In this document: positions 24,663 through 32,269 of the stretch, one piece after another | How the letters are laid out: each line of letters opens with the position of its first letter | How positions within the stretch are numbered: position 1 is the stretch's first letter | Assembly: GCF_007830235.1 (NCBI RefSeq) | Contig: NZ_VLKI01000004.1 | Coordinates: 277,749-341,748 of the forward strand | DNA: 64,000 bases | Direction of reading: 5' to 3' | From: Cytobacillus oceanisediminis | GTDB taxonomy: Bacteria; Bacillota; Bacilli; Bacillales; Cytobacillaceae | The notes under the pieces: model-generated | What the model was told of the DNA's origin: nothing | The model's database searches: none | The model's input: the letters and a program-made list of their open reading frames with translations, nothing else | Position numbers and translations under genes: made by a program

Positions 24663-26484
24663 ACAGCTCAAAAGACCATTCCAATATAAAAAAATTCCTC
24701 TCCAGCTTGACGAAAAGGTTTCACTAGGGAAAAAGGCGAAATCAAAAGATATGGGTGCGACTTTAAAGCGGATTTGGACCTTTCTTTCCTATAATAAGAG
24801 CTTGTTGTTCCTAGTTCTTCTCATGGTGCTCATCAGTTCCGCATTGGCTTTGTTAGGCCCATTTTTAGTGGGGGTGGCCATTGATGAATATATTGTCACA
24901 CGAAATAGCGATGGCTTTATCACCTTGCTGGCAGGGCTGGCGGTGATCTATGTGTTTCACTCGCTTTCACTCTGGTTCCAGAACTATTGGATGATCGGCA
25001 TCGCCCAAGAAACTGTTTTTACGATGAGAACAAAGCTTTTCAGGCATTTGCATAAGCTGCCGATTCCTTTCTTTGATAAACGGCAGCAAGGAGAATTAAT
25101 GAGCAGGGTTACCAATGATATCGAGAATGTCAGCTCTACCTTGAATAGCTCGGTTATCCAGGTGTTCTCCAGTTTGCTTACCCTAATTGGCACGATTTCT
25201 GTGATGCTGTGGCTGAGTCCGCTGTTGACGCTGATCACGCTCATTATTGTTCCATTAATGTTTCTTGGCATGAAATGGATTACAAAAAGGACAGGAAAAC
25301 TATTCAAGGAGCAGCAAAAAAATCTGGGCGAGCTGAATGGTTTTATTGAAGAAACGATATCAGGGCAACGAATCATCAAAACGTTCTCACAGGAAAAAAA
25401 GGTCATTGCCGAATTCCATGAAAAAGGGGAAAAGCTTAGGAGAGCAGGATTTTGGGCGCAGACCTACTCAGGGTTTATTCCGAAGCTAATGAATGTCCTG
25501 AATAACCTTAGCTTTGCCATAATTGCTGGGATAGGGGGCATTTTTGCTCTAAACGGAATGATCTCGATTGGTGTCATTGTCATATTTACCGAGTATTCCC
25601 GCCAATTTACCCGTCCACTGAATGACCTGGCAAACCAATTTAACACGCTGCTGTCTGCGATTGCCGGAGCTGAGCGGGTATTTGACATTATGGATGAAGA
25701 GGAAGAGTTTAAGAATGAAAAGGATCTTAAGGAGCTTTCGCATATTAAAGGAGAGGTCGAGTTCTGCAATGTATCATTTTCATATGAAGAGGATGGCAAT
25801 ACGGTAAGGAATGTTAACCTCCATGTGAAAGCGGGACAGACGGCTGCTTTCGTAGGTCCGACCGGAGCAGGGAAAACAACCATGGTCAATTTACTGTCGC
25901 GCTTTTATGAGCGGGATACAGGAAGCATTTTAATAGATGGACAGGATATCTCCCTTGTGAAAAAAGAAAGCCTGCGGAAGAATATGGGTTTCGTCTTACA
26001 GGACTCCTTTCTATTCCGGGGTACGGTCCGTGAAAATATCCGTTACGGAAGGCTGGAAGCTTCAGATGAAGAAGTTGAGAAAGCAGCAAAGCTCGCCAAC
26101 GCCCATTCGTTCATCATGAAGCTCCCCCAGCAATACGACACCGTTTTAAGCCAGGACGGAAGCGGTATCAGCCAGGGGCAAAAACAGCTGTTATCTATTG
26201 CTAGGGCGTTCCTCGCTAATCCTGGCATTTTGATTCTGGATGAGGCAACAAGCAGCATTGATACTGTGACAGAACTAAAAATCCAGGATGCCCTGCAGGA
26301 ACTGATGAAGGGCCGGACCAGCTTCGTCATTGCCCATCGCTTAAATACCATTCAAAATGCAGATAAGATTTTTGTCCTTGAAGAGGGGTGCATTATTGAA
26401 GAAGGTACGCATGAATCGCTTCTCATACATGAGGGCTTTTACTATCAGCTGCATGGTAAAGCTGCAGTTGGTGCACATGCATGA
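24655..26484 (+). CDS. Heterodimeric ABC exporter subunit with catalytic Walker B (609 aa)
   Basis: Partner of the preceding half-transporter. An N-terminal cytoplasmic extension (~1-45) precedes six helices and the ATPase domain: Walker A GPTGAGKTTM, Walker B LILDEATSSID with the catalytic Glu, and switch AHRLNT. Its signature is altered to GISQGQKQLLSIARA instead of LSGGQ. So the site made from this Walker A/B plus the partner's LSGGQ is canonical, and the other is degenerate, as known for this class. Likely exports drugs or lipid-like compounds. Translation is coupled by an 8-bp overlap. Confidence 0.9.
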   Translation: MLKQLKRPFQYKKIPLQLDEKVSLGKKAKSKDMGATLKRIWTFLSYNKSLLFLVLLMVLISSALALLGPFLVGVAIDEYIVTRNSDGFITLLAGLAVIYVFHSLSLWFQNYWMIGIAQETVFTMRTKLFRHLHKLPIPFFDKRQQGELMSRVTNDIENVSSTLNSSVIQVFSSLLTLIGTISVMLWLSPLLTLITLIIVPLMFLGMKWITKRTGKLFKEQQKNLGELNGFIEETISGQRIIKTFSQEKKVIAEFHEKGEKLRRAGFWAQTYSGFIPKLMNVLNNLSFAIIAGIGGIFALNGMISIGVIVIFTEYSRQFTRPLNDLANQFNTLLSAIAGAERVFDIMDEEEEFKNEKDLKELSHIKGEVEFCNVSFSYEEDGNTVRNVNLHVKAGQTAAFVGPTGAGKTTMVNLLSRFYERDTGSILIDGQDISLVKKESLRKNMGFVLQDSFLFRGTVRENIRYGRLEASDEEVEKAAKLANAHSFIMKLPQQYDTVLSQDGSGISQGQKQLLSIARAFLANPGILILDEATSSIDTVTELKIQDALQELMKGRTSFVIAHRLNTIQNADKIFVLEEGCIIEEGTHESLLIHEGFYYQLHGKAAVGAHA

Positions 26485-26505
26485 GATGGGGCAGCCTATC
26501 ATAAT

Positions 26506-26537
26506 AAGGCGGACTTGAGCAATTTCGAGTCCGCCTT
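26506..26537. terminator. Bidirectional terminator
   Basis: AAGGCGGACT and AGTCCGCCTT stem with T run on the + side; shared by the exporter operon and the convergent M20 peptidase gene. Confidence 0.85.
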
Positions 26538-26570
26538 TTATTCTATCTATTAAGTTTTAAGAGTCCTCCT

Positions 26571-27632
26571 TTAATTCGAAAACTTCATAGCGAAGTCTAT
26601 AAGCATTTTTACATATAAATGGATAGAGTGAGGAAGAACATATTCTTTATCACCGTGCCAGTTTAAGCCGGAAGGGCCAAATTCGATAGCCGGTATACCA
26701 TAATTAGCGAAAAAGACCGTATCGGCAGAACCGTGCTGCCCGAAGAACACTGCTTTATCTTCCGTATGTTTCTCGACGATCGGTTCGAGCATAAGGATGA
26801 ATGGGTTGTCCCTTTCAGTAACAAGCGGTTTACTGAACATATTGATGATTACTTCGCCATTTGTAATGCCTTCAATTTGTTTGATGACGTCTTCATGATT
26901 CTGTGTAGGCAAGTAGCGGATATCATAGGACATCACACATTTTTCAGGAACTTTATTATATACATCGCCGCCCTTAATTTTAGCCAAATTAATAGATGGG
27001 TATGGATAGAACTCGGATGATTCTTTTGCAAAAGGCAATTTTAGTAGTTTTTGATGGACTTCAAAGGCTTTTTCAATTGCGTTTACCCCTTCCCAAGGAC
27101 GGCTGCCATGGGCTGGGTCCCCTTCAATTTCGATATCCAGCCTGATAACGCCTTTTGCTTCTAGCGCGATCCCCAGCTGAGTGGGTTCAGAACAAATGAC
27201 AAAATCACCGCGAAACCCCTGCTCTGCGAGATAGCCGGAACAATTAAACCCGCCTATTTCTTCATCTGATACAATTTGGAGCTGTATTTTCACGCCTATG
27301 GGTTTATTGTGAAGCTCTTTGACCGCACACATCATGGCAGCAACTCCCGCTTTCATATCAGCTGCACCGCGGCCATAGATTTTATCTCTCACTTCCACAG
27401 GAATAAATTGCTCATCCTTTCCTGACACAACATCGACATGGCCATTAAAGATGACGGTTTGATCACCGCTTCCAATCTCGCAGACTGCCATTTTATATCC
27501 GTTGTTTTCAATCAATTCAGAAGGGAGGTCATGGCCTGACAGCCACTGGTGGCAATATTCGATTGCCCGGTTTGCCCCCTCCTTGGTAGAACTGTTAATT
27601 GAAATGAGATCCTTCAATACATTCTCAAGCAT
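26571..27632 (-). CDS. M20-family metallopeptidase/deacylase, ArgE/DapE type (353 aa)
   Basis: Cytoplasmic di-zinc hydrolase. Metal and catalytic motifs are in order: GHVDVVSG (metal His and Asp), RGAADMKAGVAAMM (bridging Asp), SDEEIGG (catalytic base Glu and metal Glu), then the lid/dimerisation domain EGDPAHGSRPWEG. The length is that of ArgE/DapE/CPG2-like enzymes. ATG with AAAGGAGGACC upstream at somewhat long spacing (12 nt). It is alone on its strand next to the DnaA-box cluster. The substrate (acyl-amino acid or dipeptide) is uncertain. Confidence 0.87.
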   Translation of the reverse strand: MLENVLKDLISINSSTKEGANRAIEYCHQWLSGHDLPSELIENNGYKMAVCEIGSGDQTVIFNGHVDVVSGKDEQFIPVEVRDKIYGRGAADMKAGVAAMMCAVKELHNKPIGVKIQLQIVSDEEIGGFNCSGYLAEQGFRGDFVICSEPTQLGIALEAKGVIRLDIEIEGDPAHGSRPWEGVNAIEKAFEVHQKLLKLPFAKESSEFYPYPSINLAKIKGGDVYNKVPEKCVMSYDIRYLPTQNHEDVIKQIEGITNGEVIINMFSKPLVTERDNPFILMLEPIVEKHTEDKAVFFGQHGSADTVFFANYGIPAIEFGPSGLNWHGDKEYVLPHSIHLYVKMLIDFAMKFSN

Positions 27633-27782
27633 ATTTTAAAAGGTCCTCCTTTAGTTTTAACTGAATCCGTTTTGCAAACATATCTTTCCTATTCCCGGCT
27701 TTGGGCAGAAGAAATCGTACTTTTAAAAATTACTTTTAGAAGAAGAACTTTCATTTGGCTTCAACTCTCCAAGCCAATAAAA

Positions 27783-27805
27783 AAGGAACTGAAGAAAGGT
27801 TCCTT
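27783..27805 (-). terminator. Terminator, minus orientation, upstream of the M20 gene
   Basis: AAGGAAC and GTTCCTT stem; on the minus strand it runs into TTTTTTATT. No gene lies just upstream on that strand, so it would stop a transcript coming out of the DnaA-box region. Confidence 0.55.
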
Positions 27806-27817
27806 AATCTCAGCCCA

Positions 27818-27846
27818 ACTGAATCCGGCAAGTTTAACAGAGCTAA
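27818..27846. repeat. Remnant of the palindromic element (right end)
   Basis: Reads AATCCGGCAAGTTTAACAGAGC, resembling the right terminus of the 17859/22524/37731/55372 family. The remainder of the element is missing. Confidence 0.5.
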
Positions 27847-27914
27847 AAAGACAAAAAGTTAAATGACCCCTTCCCAGTAAGGGGAAAAAAAGGTATGATA
27901 ATCAGGTTGTTTAC

Positions 27915-28145
27915 TTATTCACGTAGTTATCAACATATTAAAGCTTGTTCTAAAAGTGATCCACAAACTTATCAACGCTATCCACAGAATTCGATGGAAA
28001 TATCCACAGGATTTTATTAACATCCATAAAAAGATGTAATATACCACGGTGAAAGCTGTTATTTAACTTATTAACATTATCCACATCCTTGTGGGAAAAT
28101 ATCTGTTCACAACTTGATCAAACTTAGCCCAATAATTGTGAAAAA
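27915..28145. promoter_or_regulatory. Cluster of DnaA-box-like 9-mers
   Basis: Against TTATNCACA I find TTATTCACG (27915), TTATCAACA (27927), TGATCCACA (27957), CTATCCACA (27978), ATATCCACA (28000), TTATTAACA (28014 and 28068), the perfect TTATCCACA (28077), and reverse TGTGAAAAA (28137). Nearly all carry at most one mismatch; TTATCAACG (27969) has two. A further perfect reverse box TGTGAATAA is at 28306-28314. The boxes are mostly co-oriented in an AT-rich gene-free stretch with no dnaA or dnaN nearby. This resembles the ectopic DnaA-binding clusters of B. subtilis that titrate DnaA, not oriC. Function is inferred. Confidence 0.65.
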
Positions 28146-28191
28146 TTGGTGAAGTCCATTGCAGAAAGGCGTTGGAAGGAGTATATTAAAA

Positions 28192-28269
28192 GTGAAGAAA
28201 GATAGTGAAATACTTCACAAAGTGGTTCGCTTAAGCTTCCTTTCTTCCAAAGAGCTGGCCGGCTTTTAA
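28192..28269 (+). CDS. Possible 25-codon leader peptide upstream of doxX
   Basis: GTG start 10 nt after GGAAGGAG, 25 codons beginning MKKDSEILHKVVRLSFL, stop TAA, then a weak hairpin (28271-28285) and T run. The first GTGAA-N4-TTCAC palindrome lies inside it. No family is recognised; it may be chance or a gene remnant. Confidence 0.25.
   Translation: MKKDSEILHKVVRLSFLSSKELAGF
28203..28220. promoter_or_regulatory. Palindromic operator 1 upstream of doxX (Rex/Fnr-like)
   Basis: TAGTGAAATACTTCACAA: core GTGAA-ATAC-TTCAC. It fits the Rex consensus TTGTGAA-N4-TTCACAA with two mismatches, and the Fnr/Crp-type TGTGA-N6-TCACA with one. Confidence 0.5.
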
Positions 28270-28304
28270 AAACCCTAAATGGGTTGAAAATTTTTTATCA
28301 GATA

Positions 28305-28322
28305 ATGTGAATAATTTCACAA
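28305..28322. promoter_or_regulatory. Palindromic operator 2 upstream of doxX (Rex/Fnr-like)
   Basis: ATGTGAATAATTTCACAA: core GTGAA-TAAT-TTCAC, one mismatch from TTGTGAA-N4-TTCACAA and a perfect TGTGA-N6-TCACA. It starts 41 bp before the doxX ATG and overlaps a perfect reverse DnaA box (28306-28314), so the two readings compete. Confidence 0.55.
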
Positions 28323-28345
28323 CAAAAAATATGGAGATGATTATC

Positions 28346-28852
28346 ATGAAATGGTGGAAAACTCCGCAAGCGGCAGCAGCGTGGACAATACTAAGAATTT
28401 GGCTTGGCATACAATGGCTTGAAGCAGGGTGGCACAAATTAGCAGATGGGTTTGATGCAGGCGGATTTATGCAGGGGGCTATTGCAAAAGCTGGCGGCGA
28501 TCATCCTGCAGTGCAGGCTTGGTACGCAGGATTCCTTGAAAGTGTAGCAGTGCCTAACGCAGATTTATTCAGCTTTTTAGTTGCATGGGGCGAAGTGCTT
28601 GTTGGTATCGGACTTATCCTAGGTGCAGCAACAATCCCAGCTTTAATCGCAGGTGCATTTATGAACCTTAACTTCTTACTGGCAGGAACTACAAGCACTA
28701 ATCCCGTATTATATACAGCCGCAATCATCCTTCTCTTTACCGGAAGCGGTGCATACTTCTGGGGCGTTGACAGATTTGCAATTCCATATATCAAGACGAT
28801 GATGAAAAAAGGCGGAAACAGCATCGGCAAAAGAGAAGTCCATAATCACTAA
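28346..28852 (+). CDS. DoxX-family membrane protein (168 aa)
   Basis: Small integral membrane protein of the DoxX family. Residues ~10-30 carry WTILRIWLGIQWLEAGWHKL, the conserved first helix, followed by three more helices (~60-80, ~88-108, ~115-135) including FSFLVAWGEVLVGIGLILG. DoxX proteins are associated with quinone or thiosulfate redox and with detoxification systems at the membrane; the exact reaction here is unknown. The ATG at 28346 follows TGGAGATGATT; an in-frame GTG 39 bp upstream overlaps the operator palindrome. It stands alone behind two redox-regulator-like palindromes. Confidence 0.88.
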   Translation: MKWWKTPQAAAAWTILRIWLGIQWLEAGWHKLADGFDAGGFMQGAIAKAGGDHPAVQAWYAGFLESVAVPNADLFSFLVAWGEVLVGIGLILGAATIPALIAGAFMNLNFLLAGTTSTNPVLYTAAIILLFTGSGAYFWGVDRFAIPYIKTMMKKGGNSIGKREVHNH

Positions 28853-28862
28853 TTTAATGAGA

Positions 28863-28888
28863 AGAAGCAGGGATATTGCCCTGCTTCT
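28863..28888 (+). terminator. doxX terminator
   Basis: AGAAGCAGGG and CCCTGCTTCT perfect stem followed by a T run. Confidence 0.9.
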
Positions 28889-28917
28889 TTTTTAAAGATA
28901 GGGAAGTATATCTTTAT

Positions 28918-28945
28918 ACTTTGATAACTGTCTAGCTTCAGCACC
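28918..28945. repeat. Remnant of GTCTAG-headed element
   Basis: CTTTGATAACTGTCTAGCTT plus CAGCACC matches the left ends of the larger elements at 34451 and 58376. A GCTTCC-ATAT-GGGAAGC hairpin follows at about 28960. Confidence 0.5.
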
Positions 28946-28991
28946 ATTGAAAAAGAGCTGCTTCCATATGGGAAGCTATATGTCTGGCTGC

Positions 28992-29180
28992 TTAGCGTTT
29001 TTGTCTGCTTCTAGCACGCTGGTCAGCCGCCTTGGAACGTGCCATTGCTTCGAGGTCATCGTGATCGGCAAGATCGCGGTCAAATTCTACGTCTAAACCA
29101 TCCGATTTCATGTTCTTTGGTACTTGTGGAAGTGATGCTTTGTTTCGGTCACGAGTCTTATGCCCATGTGCACGACCCAT
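28992..29180 (-). CDS. yfhD: YfhD-family small protein (62 aa)
   Basis: Small hydrophilic protein beginning MGRAHGHKTRDRNKASLPQV, with PKNMKSDGLDVEF and DLEAMARSKAADQRA, the pattern of Bacillus YfhD. Function is unknown; the charged, disordered composition resembles spore-associated small proteins. ATG after GAAAGGGG. It begins the block that follows B. subtilis yfhD-yfhE-yfhF-recX order. Confidence 0.85.
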   Translation of the reverse strand: MGRAHGHKTRDRNKASLPQVPKNMKSDGLDVEFDRDLADHDDLEAMARSKAADQRARSRQKR

Positions 29181-29203
29181 TTTAAAAAACCCCTTTCAAC
29201 AAT

Positions 29204-29237
29204 AAAAGTACGGAAACAGATTGCTTCCGTACTTTTA
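29204..29237 (-). terminator. yfhE terminator
   Basis: AAAAGTACGGAA and TTCCGTACTTTT perfect stem between yfhE and yfhD on the minus strand, with a T run on both sides. Confidence 0.85.
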
Positions 29238-29272
29238 TCATGTGCCATTTATAAGGCTGGTATAGGTGGTAA

Positions 29273-29398
29273 TTAATGTTTTGGCTGTCTTCCAGCAAAT
29301 CCGCCGGCTTTGTCAGCTCTTTTGAATTCTCTGGAATAGGTTACTTCCTGCATGCTGGATAATGTACTTTTGGATTTGTCTTTTTTCTTTTTGTCCAT
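29273..29398 (-). CDS. yfhE: YfhE-family small protein (41 aa)
   Basis: A 41-codon gene: MDKKKKDKSKSTLSSMQEV, then TYSREFKRADKAGGFAGRQ. The central YSREFKRADKAxGFAGR is the YfhE family pattern. ATG with AAAGGATG upstream. Function unknown. It sits between yfhD and yfhF as in B. subtilis and has its own terminator. Confidence 0.85.
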   Translation of the reverse strand: MDKKKKDKSKSTLSSMQEVTYSREFKRADKAGGFAGRQPKH

Positions 29399-29524
29399 TT
29401 TGTATCATCCTTTCAAAATATGCTTCAACTTTCCTTATTTTTCCCTTATTTGAAAGAATTGATACTGAAGATTCCGCGAAAAAATGGATTTTGCTGCTTA
29501 GAATAAACTTCGCAAATAATCCAA

Positions 29525-30430
29525 TTATAAGTATATATCCGTTAATGCTGGCTTCAAGCTCTTAAACAAAAATTCATACCCGTATGCTGTCAGTTTCTTC
29601 GGCAGCACTTTTTGGCCCTCTAATACAAGGGTGCTCATTTCTCCCAGGACTATTTTTAAAGCAAAGCCTGGAGCAGGAATCCAGTGAGGGCGATGGAGAA
29701 CCTCTCCAAGGATCTGGCCAAATTCATACATTGTAACCGGATTTGGCGAAGTAAAATTGACCGGCCCTTGCAGCTGTTCTTTTTCTATGCAAAATAGGAT
29801 CCCGCTGACAACATCATTCAAATGGATCCAGGAAACCCATTGACAGCCAGATCCAACTGTACCACCAGCAAATAATTTATAGGGGAGCGCCATTCGTGGA
29901 AGGGCACCTTCATTTTTCTCGAGAATAATACCAAAACGGCAAAAAATTGTACGGACCTCCCATTCTTCCGCTTTGGAGGCCTCCATTTCCCATCGCCTTA
30001 CTGTCTCAGCTAAAAAGTCAGAGCCTGCGTTTTTGGATACTTCCGTAAAAGTTTCATTTTCTGAAGTCCCATAGTATCCGACTGCACTTGCGTTAATTAA
30101 GGTATAGGGCTTTTCTGCCAGACGGCTGATAATGCGAAGCACTTCCTTGGTTGCTGTAATCCGACTGTTGAAAATACGCTTCTTGCGTTCCAATGTCCAT
30201 CTGCCGCTGTTAATGGATTCCCCAGCCAGATTGATAAATACATCTATTCCTTCAAGCTCATCCTCCGGTGAATCAGCTTTATTCAACCACTGTACATAAT
30301 AAAGATTTTTGGAATTTTGTTTGTTCCCAGCATTTCTCGTTAAAATAAAAAGCTCGTGTCCGTTCTCCAATAATTTTTTCGTCAAGGCGCTTCCAACGAA
30401 ACCGGTACCTCCTGTTATGGCTATTCTCAT
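29525..30430 (-). CDS. yfhF: TIGR01777-family sugar-epimerase-like oxidoreductase YfhF (301 aa)
   Basis: Extended SDR-type protein: Rossmann motif MRIAITGGTGFVGSALTKKL at the N-terminus, LINASAVGYYG strand/loop around the active site, and a C-terminal DUF1731-like end (VLPKKLTAYGYEFLF). This is the cell-division-inhibitor SulA-named (TIGR01777) epimerase group, although no SulA activity is implied. The ATG at 30430 follows GAAAGGGGAA; an upstream in-frame codon is not preceded by a binding site. It is divergent from recX, as in B. subtilis. Confidence 0.88.
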   Translation of the reverse strand: MRIAITGGTGFVGSALTKKLLENGHELFILTRNAGNKQNSKNLYYVQWLNKADSPEDELEGIDVFINLAGESINSGRWTLERKKRIFNSRITATKEVLRIISRLAEKPYTLINASAVGYYGTSENETFTEVSKNAGSDFLAETVRRWEMEASKAEEWEVRTIFCRFGIILEKNEGALPRMALPYKLFAGGTVGSGCQWVSWIHLNDVVSGILFCIEKEQLQGPVNFTSPNPVTMYEFGQILGEVLHRPHWIPAPGFALKIVLGEMSTLVLEGQKVLPKKLTAYGYEFLFKSLKPALTDIYL

Positions 30431-30532
30431 GGGAAATTCCCCTTTCAAGTGGCAATACTTTCTTACATCTTACGACGTTTTTCTTTCTAAAACCTTTTTT
30501 AAATGTGTTACATTAAAAAAGAGGTGGAGAAA

Positions 30533-31342
30533 ATGCCGATTATTACGAAAATCACTGTACAGAAAAAGAAAACAGACCGCTACAATATATATATGGATTA
30601 TGGCAAGGGTGAAGAATACGCGTTTAGTGTGGATGAAGATGTTTTAATTAAACACCAGCTGAAAAAAGGACTGGAGCTTGATGAATTCGCACTTAGTGAA
30701 ATTGGCTACAAGGATGATATACGCAAAGCCTATAACACTGCTATTCAGTATTTATCCAGAAGGATGCGCTCAGAAACCGAAGTCCGCAAACATTTAGCTG
30801 AAAAAGAAGTTGAAGAACCTGTTATACAGGAAGTTATACACAAATTATATGACTATAAATTTTTAAACGATGAAGAATTCGCAAAAGCTTTCGTGCGTAC
30901 ACAAATGAACACTTCAGATAAAGGCAAAGGATTAATCCGCAATGAACTCAGGGAAAAAGGAATTTCCTCAAAATTAATTGAGGAAGCATTGGAGGAGTAT
31001 CCCATGGAAATTGAGCTCGATACAGCAATAAAGCTTTGCGGTAAACAGGCACAAAAACTTTCCCGTGATTCCTCAAAGATAATCAAGCAAAAACTAGAAC
31101 AAATGCTCATGCGCAAAGGTTTTAATTTTGAAATTATTCAAGCAGCCATTGCGGAAACTGAGCTTGAAAAAGAAGAGGACGAAGAGATGGCAGCTCTAAA
31201 ATTCCAGGCAGAAAAAGCCAAGAGAAAATATGTAAAGCTGCCAAAATTTGAATACAAGCAGAAAATGAAACAAACCTTATTCCGCAAAGGATTTTCATTT
31301 GACTTAATTGCGCAGTATTTAAATGAAGAAGAGGATATATAA
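30533..31342 (+). CDS. recX: Recombination regulator RecX (269 aa)
   Basis: RecX modulates RecA filaments in homologous recombination and SOS. The long Bacillus form has three-helix repeats: YLSRRMRSETEVRKHLAEKE, LYDYKFLNDEEFAKAFVRTQ and the second repeat near KLSRDSSKIIKQKLEQMLMR. The ATG at 30533 follows GAGGTGG; an upstream in-frame codon at 30503 lacks a binding site. The length is close to B. subtilis RecX (264 aa). Monocistronic with a shared terminator. Confidence 0.92.
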   Translation: MPIITKITVQKKKTDRYNIYMDYGKGEEYAFSVDEDVLIKHQLKKGLELDEFALSEIGYKDDIRKAYNTAIQYLSRRMRSETEVRKHLAEKEVEEPVIQEVIHKLYDYKFLNDEEFAKAFVRTQMNTSDKGKGLIRNELREKGISSKLIEEALEEYPMEIELDTAIKLCGKQAQKLSRDSSKIIKQKLEQMLMRKGFNFEIIQAAIAETELEKEEDEEMAALKFQAEKAKRKYVKLPKFEYKQKMKQTLFRKGFSFDLIAQYLNEEEDI

Positions 31343-31344
31343 GA

Positions 31345-31369
31345 AACACATGGCATAAAGCCATGTGTT
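31345..31369. terminator. Bidirectional terminator
   Basis: AACACATGGC and GCCATGTGTT perfect 10-bp stem directly after recX and overlapping the stop of the convergent SDR gene. Confidence 0.82.
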
Positions 31370-32045
31370 ATTTTCTGTTAGACTCTATCACAATTGTATC
31401 TTCATCAATGCTGTCCAAAATCAACTCTGCAACTTCTTTAGGAGAGCGAAGCCTTGATTTATCCTTGATGTGGTCGCTTTCATCCCAGAAAGGTGTGTCC
31501 ATGCCGCCCATATATACGGCTTTGACCTTGATATTTGTATCCTCAAGCTCTTTCTGCAGGCTCTCTGTGAGCCCTCTTACAGCAAATTTGCTTGCCACAT
31601 ATCCAGCTTCATTTACCTTTCCTTTTAGGCCCGCTGTGGAAATGATATTCATCAGCAATCCTTCGTTTCTTTCTTTTAAATAAGGCAAAATTGCCTGTGA
31701 CATATAAATAGTGCCAAGTACATTAGTATCAAGCATTTCGCTAATTTCTTTTTCAGCCATTTCTTCAAATGGGCCAAAGTGGCCAACTCCGGCATTATTA
31801 ATCAAGCCGAAGAGAGGATAGCTTCGGACTGCATCCTCTATAAATTGGCGGACTTCTTCGAGCTTGGTGACATCAACAGAAAAGGATTGTGCGCTTCCGC
31901 CGGCATCTTGTATTTCCCTTTCCACTTTCTTAAGTTTCTCGAGTGTCCGTCCCGTCAAAATGATATGGAAGCCTTGTTTTGCGTATAATAATGCAAGTTC
32001 CCTTCCTAATCCTGATCCTGCACCCGTAACTATAAGGGATTTCAT
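31368..32045 (-). CDS. SDR-family oxidoreductase (225 aa)
   Basis: Classical short-chain dehydrogenase: coenzyme motif VTGAGSGLGRELAL at residues ~6-19, NNAGVGHFG, catalytic Ser in NIISTAG and YVASK (Tyr-x3-Lys) with AVRGLTESL after it. Slightly short (225 vs ~250 aa), resembling the YqjQ-like group acting on ketones or alcohols of unknown nature. It is not present at this position in B. subtilis as far as I recall, so it may be an insertion into the yfh block. Complete catalytic set; the substrate is unknown. Confidence 0.87.
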   Translation of the reverse strand: MKSLIVTGAGSGLGRELALLYAKQGFHIILTGRTLEKLKKVEREIQDAGGSAQSFSVDVTKLEEVRQFIEDAVRSYPLFGLINNAGVGHFGPFEEMAEKEISEMLDTNVLGTIYMSQAILPYLKERNEGLLMNIISTAGLKGKVNEAGYVASKFAVRGLTESLQKELEDTNIKVKAVYMGGMDTPFWDESDHIKDKSRLRSPKEVAELILDSIDEDTIVIESNRK

Positions 32046-32269
32046 ATTTGTATCACTCCTTTTGAGAACTATTCTATAAAAATCATTTTAGCAAAATCGG
32101 CAGTGTATTTCTTTTCGTAGGCTTTAGGTCTGAAAGCTCCAGTCTTTTCTAACCATGTTTTTTCCCATATACTTAGCTATGTAGAAAAGTTTTTTAAATA
32201 ATAAATCCTCTATAGGTTAGAGTGTTCCAAACAGGATTTAATTATCTAGAGAAAGTAAGAGGGATCGTT

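Noticed and set aside
27672..27866. Plus-strand 64-codon frame between the M20 gene and the DnaA boxes
   Set aside because: No ribosome binding site, crosses a terminator hairpin and ends in a repeat remnant; composition is not protein-like.
27900..28145. Chromosomal origin oriC
   Set aside because: Despite the DnaA-like boxes there is no dnaA, dnaN or rpmH nearby, and flanking genes belong to a locus far from oriC in B. subtilis. Treated as an ectopic cluster.
28231..28437. Minus-strand frame across the doxX start region
   Set aside because: It overlaps the well-supported doxX gene and both palindromes, and has no binding site or family resemblance.
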